This document shows positions 45,651-56,835 of a stretch of DNA of 64,000 bases, piece after piece. A program made the position numbers and the translations under genes. Origin of the DNA: Jaltomata sinuosa (lineage: Eukaryota > Streptophyta > Magnoliopsida > Solanales > Solanaceae); NCBI GenBank assembly GCA_003996215.1, contig QJPP01001848.1, positions 248,001 through 312,000 of the forward strand, given 5' to 3'. Numbering within the stretch: position 1 is the stretch's first letter; every line of letters starts with the position of its first letter. The notes under the pieces are model-generated. The model was not told where the DNA came from. It ran no database searches and worked only from the letters and a program-made list of their open reading frames with translations.

Positions 45651-46690
45651 ATAGCACTACTTTGAGGGTACATGTGAACCACCCCACCATCTTCGAAGTT
45701 GTATGTCGTGCACATTTCTTTTACAAACTTGGCATACTCGGGCATTTTGTTGAAAGCACTACCTACGGACATGTTGACAATGATCCTTTCCACCATAGGG
45801 TTAAATTCTCCCCCATGCTCATTCTCTTTGTCTTGCACTAAACACTGGGGAAAAGGCAGTGGAAATTTAGGAAAAGACTTGCAAACTTTAGGCACCTTGT
45901 TCTTGTGATGTGTAGGTTGGGACACCCTTTTTTCCAAGCCCCTTTGCTTATAGGCTTAATCGTACTTGGCATTGCAACTTCAACAGGAACGGTTGAGTCC
46001 CTTATATATTCACTTCCTTCACCTCTCTTCACTTGTGCAGAGTCAAATTGAGAGGTGAGCCAAACAATTCTCTCTTCAAGATGTTCAATGGCGATGTAGT
46101 ATGATTGTACCATTTAGGAAAGGCTCCCAAGATCATATATCAGCTCTTTGACGACTCCGTCAGTGGACTCTACCTTTTCTAACACCCTCACGAGCATACT
46201 TTCAATTCTAGAGCCACCATTTTGTTCATTCCAACCTTGACTCCCATGGTAATATTTCTCAACACTTTGGGGACTTCTATGGGAACCCATCTCGTGGTCT
46301 GCCAAATATGCCTCTTCCACTAGTCTCACAGCCCGAACAACACCAATGGCACTGACTATTTAAAACAGGTGATTCGCTGCACTTATTACCATGAATTCAT
46401 GAAGTGTGGTGGTGATTGATAGATCTCTATCCCTTTGCGCACCACTCTTCACCCAATCCTCAATCTCTTTAGCGGAGGTCGCACCCATTGCTCCCTCGGC
46501 TCCCCAAATATCCAACTCACAGTCTAATAAAGTTTCATTCTCAAGTGTACATGGGTTGAGTGATAAGTACTGGGCATTAGTACTTGAGGAATGTCTATTG
46601 CAGCCAATAAACAAAAACAACAAAACAAATAAAAAGAACAAACACTCTACAAAGTGATTTCAATTTATAATCAAAAAGCCTATTCAAACA
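45651..46690 (-). pseudogene. Gag remnant of Athila F without capsid core
   Basis: From the primer site the minus strand reads short frames: LNPCTLENETLLDCELDI and TSAKEIEDWVKSGAQRD (46570-46440). After a jump it reads RLVEEAYLADHEMGSHRSPQ, MLVRVLEKVESTDGVVKEL (46200-46140), SYYIAIEHLEERIVWLTSQF (46110-46040), FPLPFPQCLVQDKENEHGG and FNKMPEYAKFVKEMCTTYNF (45780-45700). The coiled-coil-like VLEKVESTDGVVKEL and PFPQ segments match the gag C-terminal region of element H. The capsid core with its RF.P segment is missing, implying an internal deletion. Confidence 0.75.
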
Positions 46691-46694
46691 CAAT

Positions 46695-46712
46695 TCCCCG
46701 ACAACGGCGCCA
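46695..46712 (-). other. Primer-binding site of Athila F (tRNA-Asp type)
   Basis: The complement reads tggcgccgttgtcgggga, one mismatch from the standard Athila site. It lies four bases from the LTR end. Confidence 0.9.
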
Positions 46713-46716
46713 TTTT

Positions 46717-48206
46717 TGATAATGCTCAGATTTACTCTCCAAGATGGAGGTATCAGCAATCATTAAGCAAAACAAAATTTATATTACTCGATAGGAGTCG
46801 AGGTCAATCCCACAGGGAATTGGAGCTTAGCCAAAGAGAATGTAGAATAGACTTCACAACGAGAGTAGATTGTCCAAACAACAAATAACGTAAAAAAGAG
46901 GGATTGGGAATCTGTCACAATTAAATTCCAAAAAAATTAATAAATTAAATGCGAGGTGTAAACAAGAGAGAGGATGACTAGGGATGTGTTTCCGATGGAA
47001 CTCGAATACGGGTCAAGGTACTTGCTTAAATGCATGAATTCTTACTATATAACATAGGTAACATTGGTTTTAGGCATGATTGTTAATCTCTCGATCACAC
47101 AATCATTCATCCAATGGTCTTTATTTATGCACCATTGTTTAGGCATAAACCAACCAATATAGGCTTGGGGAGGTCACACAATTTCTAGCTTAGACCCTTA
47201 AATGGATGTTTCTGATGAATTGAGCTATTTCTAGTCTCAATCTAAGTGGAATCCCAAGTACCAACTAGCAATTTTACATCCGAAATCAAGAACCCCTTTG
47301 TCAAGCAAGAACATAATCAAGTAAAGTAAATTAATATTTGCAACCACAAATTTTAGAGGTAAAATATGGTGAAATCAGTAGACCCATATAATATTAGCAA
47401 TTATAAACACAAATAAGAAAGACCCATACCCTTTTATCAAGTACCCATCATCAACACATCCCTAGAGAAGGAAACTTAGCCACTCATGCTAAAGGAAGGA
47501 GAAAGTATACCCATAGGGATATTAAAATTTCTTTTCATTAATTGTAGAAAGAATCCAATATCCAAGCTCAAATTTACAAGTATGGTGAATCCAAGGTTCA
47601 AGAGGAAGGAATTAGAGTGAAACCCTCTTCTTGCCTTGTGAGAGAAACTAGCTTCCCAAAAACTGAAAATTATTCAAAACTATGAAAAACCATGCCTAAA
47701 GTGGGTTTTAGAATGTTCCTAATTCGTCATATGAAGATGGACAAAATTTCCCCTCGAGAGCTATGCACCGCGATGTGTGGTTCACACGTTATGTTTTGCG
47801 CATTTCACAGCTCCGCATGAGTGAACCAGAGACGTTGTTAAACTTTAGTCATTGTGTGAAGTGGGGTGCGGTTCACACCACAGCTTGTGTGTGTCGCACG
47901 GTGGCCGCACCCCTTAACAAATCCTTCTCTTCTCTTATAAGCTTCATGTGGAGGTAGTGTGGACTTCACCTCTTATTGTGCATGTCACATGAGATATGAA
48001 CCTCACCACATAATCTTCATCTAATGCTCAGCTTCATATTTCAACTCTTTTTGATCTCTTTTGGGTCCATTTCCTTGTTTTCTTCTCTATGACAAGAATA
48101 CTTTTATTCGTGTCAATAAAGGCCTTATGAACCACTAAATCTTATAAAAACATTGTAATAAATCATGAATAAAGGCTTAATAAGTTGGTAGGTTATCGAT
48201 TTATCA
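46717..48206 (-). mobile_element. 5' LTR of Athila F
   Basis: 1490 bp. On the minus strand it starts TGATAAATCGATAACC (48206) and ends GAGCATTATCA (46717). Homology to the LTRs of E and K is visible in 'cttattaagcctttattcat' and in 'agctatttctagtctcaatc'. It carries a word cluster at 47760-47985; the TATA counterpart is decayed (attctaaaac, complement of 47704-47713). No gene. Confidence 0.85.
47760..47985. repeat. GTGCGA/TCGCAC word cluster, LTR F
   Basis: atgcaccgcgatgtgtgg (47762), gttttgcgcatttcacag (47791), cattgtgtgaagtggggtgc (47850), ggttcacaccacag (47869), gtgtgtcgcacggtgg (47886) and tattgtgcatgtcacatg (47973). Confidence 0.7.
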
Positions 48207-48720
48207 GACTCCCTAACCACAGGGATCGACTCGGGAGAAGAAGTATCAGTACTAACATCCTGGACATATGCTAGATAAGCCAAAAACCCACACAAAATTA
48301 GCTTCCTAGCCTGAAGACAAGAAATGATCCCAGACGGTGCTTGGCTAACAGAACCTGGCCACATAACTGAGATATGCCAGGCATGGCTATAGTAACGGGC
48401 TTGGCATAACAATCAAAAACTACTCGATGAGGGGATAACAAGTCCATTCCAAAAATCACATCAAAATCTAGCATGTCTAATATCATCAAGTTAGCCCAGG
48501 TCTCAAGACCACCAACGACTATCAAACATGATCTACTACTAAAGAATCTCCTACCAGGGTAGCAACAAATACAGGAACAGATAATAGCTCACTAGCCAAC
48601 CCCAAACAAGGAACAAAGTAGGCAGATACATATAAGCATGTAGAACTAGGATCAAATAATGCTAAAGCTGACTGGTAGTAGATAAAAATCATACCTGTGA
48701 TCAATACATTTGAGGCCTCT
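48207..48720 (-). pseudogene. Protease of element G, cut by Athila F
   Basis: SALALFDPSSTCLYVSAYF is the active-site region (family DPGS/T; here DPSS, so Gly is lost). It is followed by LLSVPVFVATLVGDSLVVDH, a frame change, ANLMILDMLDFDVIFGMDLL (family DVILGMDWL) and CYAKPVTIAMPG. The linker LAYLAYVQDVSTDTSSPESI ends at PVVRE, and LTR F starts at 48206. Reverse transcriptase and integrase of G are therefore absent from the window. The protein belongs to the same Tekay family as the protease at 3837. Confidence 0.85.
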
Positions 48721-50080
48721 ACCTCCGGTCTACCAGGGATTGCATAGAAATGACGCCAACCATCACTTGACCGATCACGATCTCGACCACCTGTCCTTTC
48801 ATAATGCACACCACCTTTACCCTAAACACCACCTTTTCTAACCAGTGGCTGCACTTCTCTGAGAGGTTGAGCGGATTGATGAACTGGACCATGCTAGGGG
48901 CACTCTCTGGCATAGTGACCAAAAATCCCATACTCATAGCACGACCCTGATGCCCACCCAATCAAGATGAACTAGCTAAACTTATATGGCCACCACAGCC
49001 TGATTCCCCAGATGTTGTACCCCTCGATGACTGACCACTATAACCATGCTGACCACTATGACCCTGATCAAAATGAGGTCAACCTAAACTCTGAAGCGAT
49101 GTCTGAACTGGTTGGCTAAACTGACCCTGATGCTATTATGGCTGATACCCTCGGCCACACTGATCTGAGCCACTATCGCCAAAGAGGGAACCACTATAAC
49201 TGCCCTGATAGCATGGCCTCTTATCTCTAGCCCTAGGATCATGGCGATGCAAATCCTCCATAGTGTGGATATGGTCTTCTATAGCTTAAAATGGTCGTCC
49301 ACTAGCAACTAGTATCTCAGTAGTTGGTCAAAGTTCGGTCTTCAACCCCCAAATGAACCAACGAACCCTGTCTGGCTATGTAGGGATGATCATAGCCCCA
49401 AATGGATCCAACTGGTGGAAACATGTCTCATACTCAGCCACGGACATAGATCCCTACATCAATTTAGTAAACTGCTCTCAATGACACTCACGGTAACTTT
49501 TAGGCCAGAAATTATCCATAAAGGCCTCATAGAACTATCTCCAAGTCAACTAAGGAGACTGGGATAGTCTGCAAACTACCTAGGCCCTCCACCAAAGCTT
49601 TGTTGGGCCCTCCAGCTGATAAGTAGTATAATAGACCCTGTGAGTATCCAACAACCCAAGATAATGAAAGAATCTCCTTGCAAGTATAAATGAAATCATA
49701 AGCATCCTGTCTGGGAGCACCGAAAAACCTCGGCGGAGATAATCTCAGAAACTGGCTCAAAGACTTCTGGACGGCTGACCCCCAATCATACCCAGTATCC
49801 AAAGAAGTAAGCCTCGGATATCTGATGAAGGAGCTGGGACTGGTACAGACAAAGATATTGGTACTAGCCTTGGTGTCAGCTGGGCTGCTCCCTGGTCCAT
49901 GAGCTGCTGATCTGAGACTAATTCGGGCTCAAAATCGGCCTCAGGGGCTCTAATTGGTGCCGCTTCTCGGGCATATCCTCAACCTCTACCTCTACAACAA
50001 CCCTAGTCCCTAGTTGGAGTCGGGTGTGCTGGTGTCCAAGGCTCACCCTCATCCACTACCAAAGATCTCTTATGAGCCAT
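48721..50080 (-). pseudogene. Gag of element G (Tekay type), decayed
   Basis: Start MAHKRSLVVDEGEPWTPAHP at 50080 after a primer site and leader. A Pro-rich region follows, then FLRLSPPRFFGAPRQDAYDF (family PP.F.G..DP..A..F), ECHXEQFTKLMXGSMSVAEY (family LEF..L.QG.M.V.EY), ETCFHQLDPFGAMIIPT, GQFSQPVQT, a Gly/Gln/Ser-rich tail and one damaged knuckle, SCYEYGIFGHYARECP near 48920 (second Cys to Tyr). Then DGWRHFYAIPGRPEVEASNV leads into protease. Many stops and at least two frameshifts. Confidence 0.85.
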
Positions 50081-50277
50081 ATGTGGAAGAGTGAACCAGA
50101 ATAATGAGATTCCAAGAAACCATCTAGGATAAGATGCACGATATAGAAGCAAGAAAAGATCCATGTTTCCTAAAATGCCACTATACCCTCCCAAAGATTG
50201 AGTGCAAATGTCTCTGCCCCAATCCGTAGGACTCTACTAGAAATTGGATCCTATACTAATGACACCAATGAACCTAG

Positions 50278-50292
50278 GCTCTGATACCAAGC
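50278..50292 (-). other. Primer-binding site of element G (tRNA-Met type)
   Basis: The complement reads gcttggtatcagagc, an exact TGGTATCAGAGC, next to the LTR end TCAGGTCGTGACA. Confidence 0.92.
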
Positions 50293-52744
50293 TGTCACGA
50301 CCTGATTTCTCAGGTCATGATGGCACATACAATCCCCCTGTAGGCATACCAATCCCCTTAGCCCGAAATGATTAGTAATGGGCCACTAAAAAAGTGAAGC
50401 ACATATAAGATAGAGTTAGAAGCGGAAGACTGAAAAGAAGATATAAAAGAGAAGGCAACCTAATATATATATATATATAGGTATGGAAGCTAAACAATCC
50501 CAAAACCTGGTATCATAGTATAGAAGCCACTTCTAAAATATACAGAGTACACGAGGGTACAAAATAGGAATATACAATTGTCTCTGAATAACAAAAGAGT
50601 ACATAGAACAAGAGACGAGATAAAGCCAACCCCCGATCGCTAGGAGCTCACCCTACGTATCGAATATCCAAAAGTTGCACAAGTATCCACGCGGTCAACG
50701 ACGATAGCTCACACTAGGATCTTCACCAGGAAGATGCAGAAGTGTAGTATAAGCCCCAATTGCAAAGCAACGGGTATCAAATAGGCATCATAGGCCGATT
50801 GAGCGCATATAAGATATAAAAGTAGAAAATAACAGATAATAAAGATAGAAGTCATGGAAGAAAACAGAGGAAAACATACAGAAGCTAGAAATAGATAGAA
50901 GACACGGAAAGACAATTATTCTATGCTAGCCACAAAAGATATATATCACAGAACATAGGTGAAAGAATAGGGAACGCACCTAGATCCTTGCAACAACAAT
51001 ATATACAGAGAGTTTAAGAAAATGGCGTTATACCAATAACCTCACATAAAAAGGAAAGAAGAAAAATATCTAAACCTAATCATGCTAGCAATATATCTCA
51101 CAAGGCAAGGATGATCGGAGAATAAATCAAAAGTAGCTATAATATGAACAAGTACTATAATAGGATCTAGAAAACTAATCTAGCTAAAGTTCCAACGGCC
51201 GCCCATACATCTGAGGAATACATATAAGTGAAAACAAACTCTTCAGCATCCCATACTATCAGAGAGTACACTCAACAAACAGCTAACAAGGGTGGAACAA
51301 TACAAACAATGAGTGATGTGATACGATATCATTAGATAGTACCGAATACACCTCCTCTGATGCTCATAGGCCCAATAGGTAGGACCCATGGAAGGCTTCC
51401 CCCATATACTTGTACTTTTCGTATACCCCTCCCTTGGCACTCTTGGCCCATAGCCCTTAGTCTGGATTGGCAAGGTCCATGGAGGTCTCCCCGACCAAAT
51501 ACAACACTCTAATAAATCAATAACCATGCCCAAAATATATTCGGGTCTAAAATCAATAGAAAAAGTCATGTCTAATGCTCTGGCCGCGCCAAGCCTAGTA
51601 TCATATAAAAATCAGTAGTAAATAATGTTTAGCACTGCGGCCCAGCCGAGTATAAAATTAGTTTGAAATCATTAGAAAATAATCTTAGAACCTCTTTTAC
51701 TCTAAGAAGATCCATAAAGCCAGTTTAAGTACATTATAGTCATTTATATGGAAAACGAGCCCTCAGAGCCATGCAAAGTTACAAAACTAGTGATAATTTG
51801 TCCCGCAGCCATAGTAGTAACAAAATCAATGCAGAAAACCCTTTGAATTATAATGATGATATGCTCGCAAATAATCAATAGCCCAATGGTTCACAATCAA
51901 CCTAAAGGCCCTGCACAAGCTCGATCTGCTCTACAACACAAATAACAAACTCATAAAAGTAAATCGATGTCCAAAACTCATGGATATTTCCCAATTATCT
52001 CACCATCTATGTTCCAAAAGCAAATACAAGTACACACGGGGCCACAAGGGGTAATACTATAAAACCAATTCGAATACTAAAATAAATGTATGAAATAGGA
52101 CGGACAAAAAGAAAGCGGACAAGGTCTGGGGTGCCAACATAGTAAACCCAACACAAAGATGCTAAATAATACATTTATATTCTATATACACAAAGTCTAA
52201 GGTAGGGAAGTCATAACCTATCTAGCGTCCAACAAAAAGCTGCTAGGAATCCAAAGGTCGAGCCTGAACTGCTCTGAGAAGCTCTAAACAACAATCACAC
52301 TATCAAGAATAAAATGTATGCTTTAAAACAAATCAAATGATAACCATATTGCTAGTAATCTAGCCCGGTCAAAATCCGGGTCAAAAGTTGGCCCATGGGA
52401 CCTATAACCTGAAACTGGAAACGAAAATTGCTACAATGTTCCCAATATTGCCAGGAGTGTAAGCTTGAAAATTAAGTAGAAATTGAGCAATAGAAAGGCT
52501 CAAAACATCCATAAAACTCTCAGGAATCAAAGAGGGAATTTAAACGAAAATTAACGGAATTAAAAGTAGGAAACTCACCAATTAAAGTCGAGAAGAAAGC
52601 CACGGACCAGAAATTATTCACCCCAATGATTGGGAATGGATCAGCGCTGGAAATAGAGTTTTGGAGCTCTAGGAAATGGAGGGAAATCATTTTGGATGTT
52701 ATAAAAATTGAAAATGGAGAAGAAGGCCAACTTAAAGGTTCCCA

Positions 52745-52990
52745 ACGATGTCTAGGTGCTGCGCACGCGACCGATCACAGGCGCACGCCCAGGCCAGGTG
52801 GAGGGTCGGCTGCCTAGGCAATGGAAACAATGGGGAGGGGTCGGATGGCCTTCTTTGCACACGCAGCCCGCCCATGTGCGAGCGATGGCTTGGATGGTGC
52901 TGCAGCAGCCACCTGCACCCAGCAACATGTTTTGGCCAAAATGCCAATGGATGGACCTTTGAGAATGCATCCGGGGTTGCGCGAATGCAA
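52745..52990. repeat. GCGTGCGC word cluster in LTR G
   Basis: GC-rich island with gctgcgcacgcgaccgatc (52759), caggcgcacgcccagg (52779), ctttgcacacgcagccc (52853), catgtgcgagcgatgg (52874) and ggttgcgcgaatgc (52975). On the minus strand it lies about 40 bp upstream of TTTTTATAAC (complement of 52699-52708). Confidence 0.7.
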
Positions 52991-53230
52991 ATGAACTATG
53001 CTACTCAACTAAAAATGTCATTCTGGACTCAAAAAAATTGCAAAATTCCCAACGGACGTCGATTTAATGAAAAGTGAGCCCCACGCCCAAAACCAACTTT
53101 TCGCCAATTTTTCCGAAATGGAACCCAATGGCCCAAAAGGAGTTTGAAAGCCTCGAGACCCAAACCAAAGGTCCCTCTAGCCCAAAGTTGACATTCCAAA
53201 GCTAACAACGTTGATGAAATTTCCATTCGA

Positions 53231-53235
53231 GTACG
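53231..53235. repeat. Target-site duplication of H, left copy (GTACG)
   Basis: GTACG precedes the H terminus TGATAACG and is repeated directly after the other end at 59999-60003. Confidence 0.95.
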
Positions 53236-53882
53236 TGATAACGCTCAAAGTACAACTCTAATTACGAAGCGTAAGCGATCGTTGTCAAATATAGAACCCA
53301 ACAAAGGTTGGGGTCGATCCCACAGAGAATATGGTGAGAATTAAGTCGTTAGTGAAGTAGTTGACTAATGGTCAATAGTTTCAGGTAAATAAAGGGGGGG
53401 GGTTTGTGTGAACAATGTGTAAATAAAACAAAAAATAATGTAATCAAGATGAGAGAGAACTAGGGAAGTGTTCACCATGGCGTTGTAACAATGTCAATTC
53501 TAAGCTTAACCGGGTTCTTTCTATATGCGTGTCACGATGTGATTGAATTAATGGTATCGTCTAAACGTTTCTCAACCAAATAGCCGAATTTACTTTTCAA
53601 TTCTCTCGAACTTGAAAAGGTGTGCTTTTAGATTTCAATCCTAAACATCAAGTAGATTAATCTAGTTACAACATTAATCATAAGACGAGAGTTAGTAGTC
53701 TCGAATCCTCGTCGTTAATCAAGTTTCTCAGTTTTAATCTCTTTACTCAAGCAAATTAAACCTAGGCATGTTCTAATGTTTGCAACCACTAGAAAACGTT
53801 AAATAATGAATGATTAACAACGTGACAACATGTGTATTGAACCCGTCGCTACCCGGAATCTATATCGCTACTTTAGCCATGG

Positions 53883-53906
53883 CTCCCACAACCCTGGTTG
53901 TGGGAG
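53883..53906. repeat. Perfect 11-bp-stem hairpin in 3' LTR H
   Basis: CTCCCACAACC, a two-base loop, then GGTTGTGGGAG. The counterpart in the 5' LTR (59361-59384) keeps a 10-bp stem and LTR I (63469-63491) keeps about 9 bp. It lies roughly 270 bp downstream of the TATA box on the transcribed strand. Confidence 0.85.
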
Positions 53907-54167
53907 GTTTAGTTAATCATGCTTGTAGAAGAATAGAAGAAAGTCATATTCATAATAAAGAAAAGAGATCCTTACAATGTAGTGAAAACAATCTTCAATT
54001 ATTCCAAGAACGAGAAAACAAAGATCCCAAGAACAAATCAAGAACAAGATTCAAGGAGGAGGAAAACGTGTGTAGCGTGTTTTCTCTCTCTAAAATCGCT
54101 CAAAAACTCCTAAAACTATTGGGTAATGTATTGGTAAGTGCCTTCATAAAATAAACCTAACATAGGG

Positions 54168-54175
54168 TATTTATA
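54168..54175 (-). promoter_or_regulatory. TATA box of 3' LTR H
   Basis: The complement reads TATAAATA, placed just downstream of the word cluster; conserved at 59646 and 63750. Confidence 0.75.
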
Positions 54176-54199
54176 GGAGTCCAGGAAGTAAACCCAAAA

Positions 54200-54365
54200 A
54201 CGCTCGGATTCCGTGTCGCCGACTGTCTCAACTTGACGGCTTGGGGTGACGGACTGTCACGGCGTCCGTCACCCCTAGGCAGTGTTGCAGCTCAATCTTG
54301 ACGGTCACTATGACGGACCGTCACATGTGTGACGGACCATCACTCAGGCCGTCACTCTTATCTAG
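54200..54365. repeat. TGACGGACCGTCA word cluster, 3' LTR H
   Basis: aacttgacggcttgg (54230), ggtgacggactgtcac (54245), ggcgtccgtcacccc (54261), cttgacggtcac (54297), atgacggaccgtcac (54310), gtgacggaccatcac (54330) and aggccgtcac (54347). The core GACGGACCGTC is nearly palindromic. Confidence 0.9.
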
Positions 54366-54520
54366 AATGTCTTTTTGCTCGTATTTCCTTCCGTTTCCGT
54401 GTTTGTCTCCATTTCCTACAAATCCAACATAAACGCATCAAAACAACGACGATTGCTTGAAAACGTATGATTGTTCTTAGTTAAAAGGAGTTGAAATTGC
54501 CGTAAAATGGCGGCACATCA

Positions 54521-56144
54521 ACACCCTCAACTTAGACGTTCGCTTGTCCTCAAGCAACATAACATAAAAAGAAAAACAACACGACGACTCAACTAAGAAA
54601 CCAAACTCGTGTCTCTAGCAACTCATGGTCATTCAACATCTTATTCAATTTTAATTCAAGCTCCCTCGTCGCACACAAATGTATGAAACACTAACTTGCA
54701 TGGATCCAAACATGTCATTCCGATATGATAGAACATTCTACATACACACGTGCAGCTATCCTAACAATCAATAGACAATACAGGAATCTTGGTGCCCTCA
54801 CCACAAAAAAATCCCACAAGCAAGATTTGGGACTAGGTAAGCGCTCACACTCACAAACGATTTCAAACAGTGCACATGTGATACCATAGGCTTGCCCTTA
54901 CTATTTTATTTCAGTTCTTCAGAAAGCCGCTCAGGATCACTACAGGACTTGTTTAGGCTTGTAATGAGGCTTCAGGTGCAGGTAGGATACATTTAGGGGT
55001 TAGTGACTAAGCCCTCCTTGGAACCACCGACGTCTTATTACCACATACTTTACTTTGTCCATCCTTATTCACCTTTATATTTCCTTCTCTCTAGCTACAG
55101 GTGCGGCCTCTTTATTTTGACAATTCTTTTTATTACTTTTTCGATCTTTTTCATCTCTTTTTATTTTTCTTTTCTTTTCTTAGGCACACACCCGAATTTT
55201 CATTCTATTCACAACCAATTTTCTCCATCCTCTTTTTCTTATCATTCACCTCTATAGTAGCCACCCTCACTTTAGGCTGATTGCCTGAGTTGAGGTGCAC
55301 AATGTCCACGGAAGGACCAGGGCCAAAACAGGGTTTACCTCTATAGTAGCCACCCTCAACTTAGGCTGATTGCCTGAGTTGAGGTGCACGATGTCCAAGG
55401 AAGGACCAGGGCCAAATAGGGATTCAAAGTTAAACAGGAACGGTGACAGGTTATTGAAAGAACAAGGTCAATTATGGCTCAAACAGGGATCAAAGGGATT
55501 ATTTACATTTGGACGGTCTTATAGGTTAAGTGGATTGCGCACAAAAAGGGCCTGTGATCCTTTCCGAAGCAACCAAACTTCGAACTTTAACAAAATAGAC
55601 CGGGCAAGTTCTAGATGCATGCACAGAGTAAGAATTTATAACAATAATCTCGCACACTCTTGGCACCAAGAAACTATATCGCTACCAACTATCAAACAAC
55701 CACTCGGCTTAAGCTTACTCATTCTAATCATAATCACACAATGATATTCAAGGATCCAGATAGTCAATTGTTTCAACATCAGTACAAAACCAGAAAATTT
55801 TTAAAGGGGGCTCCTTTTAGTCAAAGAAAAACGCCATGCTCATCACTATAGACACTAAAAAAACAAAAATTTAAAAATAACAACCTAAACATGCCGGTTC
55901 TACTAGATAGCACACCGGAGGGAAAAGAATTCGGTAACAAAAACCCTCGGTGGTGACTCACAGGTTTCCCAACCCTCAACTTAGACTCATGCATTGTCCT
56001 CAATGCATCCATATGAAAGCTAATAATTTTGAGAGAAAGGAATACCTGTGAAGTCGATAGGACTCAGATTCTGAAATGATGTTGGAGACTGCCAGGGTCT
56101 CCAAAACAGGAGAACTTGATGGAGTGTGTGCACGCGACACACTT
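54521..56144 (-). other. Element H post-protease non-coding region
   Basis: No pol motif in any frame. Next to the 3' LTR it has 'taagttgagggtgt' (complement of 54521-54534), which serves as the polypurine tract. The similar 'ctaagttgagggttgggaaa' recurs internally (complement of 55965-55984), next to 'attgaggacaatgcatgag'. A ~91-bp tandem duplication lies at 55248-55425. Long low-complexity T-rich stretches fill 55030-55250. Confidence 0.7.
55248..55425. repeat. ~91-bp tandem duplication in element H
   Basis: The segment from 'ctctatagtagccaccctca' to 'ggaaggaccagggccaaa' occurs twice, starting near 55249 and near 55341, with about four differences. Confidence 0.9.
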
Positions 56145-56835
56145 CTATTGCATTCCAGCTTCTTCTTTCATTGGCTCCGCAGCTAGTCGTGATAACTTTT
56201 TCGCTCTTTCCTTGCAGATTCTCTTGCGGTGTTTTCGTTTCCTTGATCTATTTTCACCGCCTTCCTCTACACGTTTCCCTTCTCGTACAATCCTTCTCAC
56301 AACAGATAGAGTCTCGACCAAACCCTTCTCCTCAAGATGCACATCCGCAGGAGCTTCCTCAATAACATTGACGACCGCGACCACCCTCATGTCACTTGGT
56401 TGCTTCATCAATTTAGACACATCGAACTTGACAACTTCATTGTTTAGCCTGAAGGTCAGTTCGTTTCTTTCCATGTCAACCAATACTCTTGCCATGGCTA
56501 GCAATGGTCGTCCCAAGATTATGGGAACTTCAAAATCCACTTCGCAATCCAAGATCACAAAGTCAGCGGGGAAGATAAGCTTACCGATCTTTACTAGCAC
56601 ATCAGACAATATTCCCACGGGTCGCTTTACCGAACGGTCAGCCATCAACACTCTCATGGACGTTGGTTTAGGAGCTCCCAAACCCAATTGTTTATAGACT
56701 GCTAGCGGCATCAAGTTGATGCTAGCACCAAGATCACACAAGGCTCTTCTGAAGCCGAGTTTCCCAATAGTACAGGGAACAGTAAACGCACCTGGATCTT
56801 CCTTTTGTCTACTAACGACCTTGAGGAAATAGCAC
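56145..56835 (-). pseudogene. Protease of element H
   Basis: After a frameshift near 56810 the frame reads EDPGAFTVPCTIGKLGFRR, then CDLGASINLMPLAVYKQLGL (the Athila-type active site DLGAS), MRVLMADRSVKRPVGILSDV, PADFVILDCEVDFEVPIILG and RPLLAMARVLVDMERNELTF. An Arg/Lys-rich tail follows (ENRSRKRKHRKRICKERAKK) and a stop at 56145. The catalytic Asp is intact. Normally reverse transcriptase would follow in the same frame; here the frame ends. Confidence 0.92.

Larger units (their letters stand above)
50293..53235 (-). mobile_element. 5' LTR of element G, main part (left of insertion H)
   Basis: This is the 3' portion of a ~3.3-kb LTR on the minus strand; its first ~370 bp lie at 60004-60371, beyond element H. 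It shows the same order of landmarks as LTR D read in reverse: 'cgggtatcaaataggcatcat' near 50771, 'gaccaaatacaacactctaa' near 51500, and leader blocks near 52550. It contains the word cluster 52745-52990. Short open frames over the cluster are not genes. Confidence 0.85.
53236..54520 (-). repeat. 3' LTR of element H
   Basis: On the minus strand TGATGTGCCGCCATTTTACG...GAGCGTTATCA, 1285 bp. TATAAATA lies at the complement of 54168-54175, the word cluster at 54200-54365 and a perfect hairpin at 53883-53906. An antisense 114-codon open frame (53810-54154) recurs in the other LTR but is broken in LTR I. Confidence 0.95.

Noticed and set aside
52626..53077. Several overlapping open frames on both strands.
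   Set aside because: This is the GC-rich word cluster of LTR G, where stop codons are rare by composition; no protein motif.
53810..54154. 114-codon antisense open frame in the 3' LTR of H, repeated at 59288-59632 in the 5' LTR.
   Set aside because: It is present in both copies only because LTRs are duplicates. The matching stretch of LTR I has a stop after MAPTTLVVG, and there is no recognisable domain.
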